Below are positions 59,457 through 64,000 of a DNA stretch of 64,000 nucleotides, in pieces. Within the stretch, counting starts at the first letter, position 1. The number at the start of each line of letters is the position of its first letter. The translations under genes and the position numbers were made by a program. The notes beneath the pieces are model-generated. The model saw only the letters and a list, made by a program, of their open reading frames with translations. It was not told the origin of the DNA and did not search any database. The stretch is from Selaginella tamariscina (lineage: Eukaryota > Streptophyta > Lycopodiopsida > Selaginellales > Selaginellaceae), in the NCBI GenBank assembly GCA_003024785.1, contig PUQB01000112.1:404341-468340 (forward strand), in the 5' to 3' direction.

Positions 59457-59562
59457 CCTGGATGATCACAACCAGGCCAAATATGCTGAATGCTACACCA
59501 CAGCAGAGCAGCAGTCACTTTCTTCTGGGAATGGTGGACATGATGCTCATCTTCTGCTTTGA
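59234..59562. repeat. Inner inverted repeat (hairpin) within the NHL fragment
   Basis: Left arm 59234-59341 and right arm 59457-59562 are reverse complements at about 90% identity over about 106 bases, with a 2-nt gap. The loop is about 115 nt. A transcript crossing it would fold into a long stem. The arms cover the basic tail and membrane span of the NHL fragment. Confidence 0.88.
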
Positions 59563-60351
59563 GCTGACTGAGGTTTTTGCACGTTGTTGTTCGGCCCTGC
59601 AACTAAAAACTGAAGTTGCATTTTGCCGATGTTCAAGTTCACTATATCATGCAAGTAAAATTCTAATTTTTGGTAGCGACATGAAGCAGAAACATCAGAC
59701 ATGCATACTAGAGTTGCTACAGAAACAAGGAGCATCACCTTAAAGGACTTCATTGTATGTATGTATATGCTTGATTTTCTATGTATTTTTGTGCAAAGGG
59801 TGGTGTTTCTTTTTACTAAGATTTGGCCAATGATCTACTGGAGTAAACTGGCTGGAAGATGCTCAATGTGCTCCATTTTGTCAAAATAGTGGCATCATCA
59901 AACTTAGGTGCACCAAGAGATTTCTTAAATTATCAGATTATTCAGTCAAGTTGATAAACATGCTAAAGCACGATGGTGTGTATGTGTGTGTGTAGAGAGG
60001 GACTACGTAAAGATACACAGATATAATGAGACACGTCCCATAACGTATAATATCTCTAATATATAATATTTGACAAAGAAATTCAGTATTTATCAAGTTT
60101 AGGTGCATATATCTCCTGAAGGTTCCTGGAATTTAGATTTCTGAAGGTTTCTAGAATTCATCCCGTCACCATAGTATTTGGTGGACTGGTTCATTGTGTA
60201 GAATACAGAAACATTAAACACATAACTATGTATATACTACAAAGATATCTATATACATACAGATAAGCTTCCATGTAGTCATCCCACCGGCGCACCTACA
60301 ACAAGCAGCCGCAGCCGCAAGGAGGAACGGACAAAGAGGAGGGTTGGCCAA
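59563..60351. other. Region between the inverted-repeat arms, no intact gene
   Basis: No recognised gene. A TG run lies near 59975-59995. GC-richer DNA at 60285-60350 precedes the right outer arm. The minus-strand frame through 60226-60504 includes microsatellite codons and is not called. Confidence 0.5.
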
Positions 60352-60550
60352 ACCCGCGCGAGGTCCATCTCTCCGGTAGGTACACACACACACATATATA
60401 TATATATAGAGAGAGAGAGAGGGAGTCATAAAGATGAGCCATATGTGTCTTTTATCTTGTGTACAAACACATATGTGTTTACTTCCATGCAAAGACCGAT
60501 ACATGAGCTACTACTCCAATTTTGAAGAAGCAGGTATTCATGTCACTGAT
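60352..60550 (-). repeat. Outer inverted repeat, right arm
   Basis: Reverse-complement partner of 59014-59233, including the CCTACCGGAGAGATGGACCTC start region on the minus strand and the shared microsatellites. It ends with AGGTATTCATGTCACTG (60531-60547), where DOX-D homology (intron 8) begins. Confidence 0.75.
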
Positions 60551-60594
60551 TCATTTAATAAATCAGTTAAGATCGTCTAACTGCATGATTTCAG

Positions 60595-61143
60595 TTTACC
60601 GGGACAGGGAAAGAAATGTAGCAAGGTACAATGACTTTAGGAGGAATATGCTTATGATACCCATTCACAAATGGGAAGATCTGACGGAGGACAAGGAAGT
60701 TCAAGGCTTGCTGAGAGATATCTACGGTGAAGATGTTGATAAACTGGACTTGCTGGTTGGCTTGCTAGCTGAGAAAAAGATTGAGGGCTTTGCTATTAGT
60801 GAAACGGCCTTCTTTATTTTCCTTCTAATGGCATCAAGGTAAATTTGCACGTACGCTTGTGTGCATATGTGTGCGTATGTGTGTGTATGAGATATATACA
60901 CATGCCAAAATAAAACTATTAAATCTGTTTATAATGTCTCTCTTTAACATAAAATTTCTGCACAGGAGACTGGAGGCTGATAGATTTTTCACGTCGAACT
61001 TTAATGCAAAGCATTACACAAAGGAGGGATTGGCATGGGTGAACAATACCGAGAGCCTTAAGGATGTCTTAAAGAGACACCACAGTGACCTTGTGGATAA
61101 ATGGTTGAATGCCTCCAGTGCATTTTCTGTATGGAGTGCATAA
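60595..61143 (+). pseudogene. DOX: Alpha-dioxygenase copy D: last two exons only
   Basis: Exon 9 (60595-60838) and exon 10 (60966-61143) of alpha-DOX, with intron 9 and the 3' part of intron 8. The protein segments match DOX-C almost exactly, including the copy-C-specific residues HKWEDLTEDKEVQG and DKLDLLVGLLAEKK. Exon 10 keeps NAKHYTKEG where C has NPKHYTEEG. The heme-binding exons are absent, so no enzyme can be made. A frame open from 60522 through intron 8 into exon 9 could make a short novel peptide if transcribed from the adjacent inverted-repeat promoter region. Confidence 0.9.
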
Positions 61144-61149
61144 AGTGTG

Positions 61150-64000
61150 TAATATACTTTAAATAACTACATGTTGCAATTTAAAACTCATCCTGCTTAG
61201 ATAAGGGTAGACGGATTCATAAGGATATCGTAACAATAATCAGTTATAAACCTTATTTTATTTGGGTTAACTAATGTCTATTTTGGTTATGTAGTAAATT
61301 TTTTAAGTAAAAATAAGATCTAAACAAAGTTATAACTAAAAATACTTAACTTCTTCATATACTACTAAATTCAATCGATAAGGTTACAGATATTTTTGTT
61401 TGATTGTCGTGTTAAAACTGTTCTTTATTTCCTTGACCAAGTGTTAAATTCCTATTTCATCAGTCAATGATTTATTTAATATAAATCACAGCAATAATGT
61501 ATTTTGATTATTCTTTCTTATATTCATTTTTAGTATGTGTAAGAATGGATCCACTGCCCAATCTACATTGTCACAAACGAATGCATACATTTGGTTTTAA
61601 TTACATATATATGCAAATCTTATTTAAATAGGCGCCTTACATAAAACTTGCCAGTGGATTAATAATGAGGCAACACCCCTTAACAACAAAAAGGGAAGTG
61701 TTTAAAATTTTTAGTTTACATCAATTTTTTATTACGACGATGTGTCAAGAATTATAAATATGGGTATTATTTATTTTTCACAATTGAGTCAACTCATAAA
61801 AGGTATTTTATTTGTTTTTCAGTTTATTATCCATTACAAAAGTAATTGATGTAGGATCTGATATAGATTGTCATGTTGAAGGTGTTGATTTTACATTGAT
61901 ACACCATATTGTAATAAGAATGAGTTATATGTAGTTATATGCACTTACTCAAGTTTTTAAAAAATTCTATGCACAATTAATTATATTAAATTTTTAATTT
62001 ACGGTTTTTATAATTTACATCACATAAATAATTTTTACATGGACATATGTGAAGGATGCTTATTAAGTAAAATAAAAAGGAAACCTCTTCCAAAAAATCC
62101 TTATTTAAAACATTTAATATTTTAGACTTTATACATATAAATTTATGGGACGTTTTTAAAATTAAATTATGGTCTAATGCAAAATATTTTATTTTATTTT
62201 AATTATAGTTGTAGAACTTTTATTTATTTCTTAAAAATAAACGTGAAGTATATATTAAGTTTAATGAGTAGTTAAAACTTATGAATATTTAAATTAATAA
62301 TAAAATTAAAACCTGTAAAGTAAACAGTTGTGGTGAATTTATTAATTCTCCATTTTTATAATTATTAAGTGATCATGGTATAGTTCTTTAACATGCTACA
62401 CCATATGACCATAAATAAAATGGTGTGATTGAATGTAAAATTAGAGCTATGTTAAAAAGTAAATATATTTTTTTATTTTCTGAGTGGAAGCTATTAGTAC
62501 TGTTGTATATTTAAATAACTTTTTGGTAAGGTTGTGTTAGGGAAGACCTTTGTAAGTTTTGGATTGGACATCCATTTACTAACCACTTACGTATATCTAA
62601 AAGTCTAGGATATATTTATATATCTTTAAAAGAATGTTATGATAAGTGAGAGGACAATATATGATGGTTAATTATAGTGCACATTGTAAAGGAGTTTATC
62701 GTGTGTGGATGGTAGCAACAAGGCAGTTTCGTGTACATTGCACAATTACCTTTGATAAAAGTTGATCTGTGTTTACTAATACATAATTTGCACCTTGTTA
62801 TTAAAGATAATCAATTTTATATTAATTCAATGCCTTCATATAACCACATGCATACACATGAAGAATAAGGGTTCGACTTCAAAAACACTAATGCACACCA
62901 CTTTATTATTTAAATTAGATGTTGATGTTCAATTTCCAAAAGAGATATTTTATGCCCCATTAAAGAAAGGAATAATAAATCATTTTCAAAATGCATGTGA
63001 GGTATAAAGTTAATAAAATATTGATAATATATTTATAAATATTATTTTGAAATCTTTAAAGAATATCCATGAGTTTGAAAAGGGTAAGAAAGGATACCAT
63101 AACCTCTTGATCTCAAAGACAATAAAAACTCACATCTTAGCACCTTTAGTTTCTTATTTTGAATTTTATTAATGTTGTAGATGATTTATAAACTTTAAAT
63201 GAAGTACTTAATGGATCACATATTCATACGTGATAGGTTGATATGTGAGATGAATTTTATGCAATATGGCAAACTAGGCTACCAAATTGATAAAATGCAA
63301 GTGGGTGTACAAAGTCAAGTATTGTAAAAATGAAGTATTTATAGGTTAGGTTTGTTTGATGACAAAGGGTTTTTTTTATAAAAAAGAATTTGATTATATA
63401 TTTTTTTTTCTCTTGTTGCAAAATTAATTTTTATTTAAATCATACTTACATTTTCATTAAAGTTAAACTTACATAAGAAGTGTGTGTACATGCAACAATT
63501 ATATGTTTTAGAGTATCTTGTTTTGAAGTTAAATAAATTTATATATGGCCTTAACCAATCACCATGTATATATTATAATACAGTGCACACATTTCTCACT
63601 AGTATCGGATTTGTTACAACAAATGCATATTAGAATATACACATTTAAAACACATCTTCTATATGCATAATTGGCATATACATAGATGATCTTATTCTTG
63701 CTACCACAAAGAAATATTCTCTAAAAAAGTAAACATAAACTTATAAATAGGTTTAAAATTTTAATTTAAGTAAACTTATATATTATTTAGGATTGCAAAT
63801 ATCACATTTGTTAAGCATATTCCTATACAAATTGTCCATACACATGCAATGTAAAACTCTAAACCCTTTAAGAGTTTGGCACCTTACACCGGAGGGAGAA
63901 ATGTGTAACCCACTAAAATATTGTTTGGCCATGATTTTCAATCTGATTAACATGCACATAAATATGAATCACTATTTCAATAGTAAGTAAAAAGTAAGTA
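61150..64000 (+). mobile_element. Ty1/copia fossil downstream of DOX-D (inverted copy of 51314-53830), heavily decayed
   Basis: Mirror image of the DOX-C flank. It shows the integrase remnant NGVIECKIRAMLKSK (about 62425-62470), RT remnants near 63530-63730 and a polypurine-like GGAGGGAGAAATGT (about 63891-63904), continuing to the window edge. Many breaks; it was old before the duplication. Confidence 0.75.
63909..63917 (-). other. Unoccupied MULE target site
   Basis: Minus strand reads TTTAGTGGG, flanked by CCAAACAATA on one side and TTACACATTTCTCC on the other. This matches the left (27071-27088) and right (51305-51330) flanks of the MULE joined with a single copy of the 9-bp target, with two mismatches in the nine bases. 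Confidence 0.8.

Noticed and set aside
59014-60550. A confirmed Pack-MULE
   Set aside because: The arms fit the idea, but no matching 9-bp target duplication was found outside them (bases left and right differ), so it is listed only as an inverted repeat.

Overview
The window is nuclear DNA of a land plant. It holds intron-rich genes with GT-AG borders, several copies of a plant-specific alpha-dioxygenase gene, long AT-rich intergenic DNA, microsatellites, and nested LTR retrotransposons of plant type. Two of the Ty3/gypsy elements have reverse transcriptases of the chromovirus type known from fungi and from mosses and lycophytes. This hints at a non-seed plant but does not prove it.

Host genes. 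Four copies of a fatty-acid alpha-dioxygenase gene (alpha-DOX/PIOX, heme peroxidase superfamily) are present. DOX-A (4790-7455, +) and DOX-B (23733-26234, +) have all ten exons but carry single-base losses that break the frame. DOX-C (56272-53839, -) keeps an open ten-exon frame of about 612 residues and is the only candidate for a working enzyme. DOX-D (60595-61143, +) is only the last two exons. DOX-C and DOX-D, with about 2.5 kb of 3' flank holding a decayed Ty1/copia element, form a large inverted duplication. Between them lies a rearranged NDR1/HIN1-like (LEA_2) fragment with nested inverted repeats.

The main discovery is a Mutator-like DNA transposon at 27089-51304. It has diverged terminal inverted repeats and a 9-bp target duplication, CTTAGTGGC, on both sides. 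The matching unoccupied site is in the same window at 63909-63917, in the duplicated copy of the target. Besides a split MULE-type transposase gene with a SWIM zinc finger (+), the element carries a divergent eight-exon gene (-) for a nuclear-looking protein with a ParB-like N-terminal region and a beta-class N6/N4 DNA methyltransferase domain. Between the two genes sits a GC-rich array of three 70-72 bp units, each with two strong palindromes. A transposon that carries its own DNA methylase, a ParB-like domain and a candidate binding array is the best candidate for an undescribed system here.

Nested fossils. A Ty3/gypsy chromovirus-like element (35187-50404, TSD ATAGC) sits inside the transposase gene. 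A second Ty3/gypsy element of Athila/Tat type (39807-48806, reverse orientation) sits inside that one's integrase region. Another chromovirus-like element lies at 15537-20947 (-). All three are broken.

Layout: 1-4.7 kb repeats and AT-rich DNA; 4.8-7.5 DOX-A; 8.2-11.4 inverted and direct copies of an LTR-like repeat; 11.6-15.5 degenerate 20-21 bp satellites and decayed DNA; 15.5-20.9 LTR element 1; 21-23.7 satellite and AT-rich DNA; 23.7-26.2 DOX-B; 27.1-51.3 MULE with nested LTR elements 2 and 3; 51.3-53.8 copia fossil; 53.8-56.3 DOX-C; 56.4-59 AT-rich DNA; 59-60.6 NHL inverted repeats; 60.6-61.1 DOX-D; 61.15-64 second copy of the copia fossil. Inferred order of events: copia insertion, DOX-C/D inverted duplication, MULE insertion into one copy, element 2 into the MULE, element 3 into element 2.
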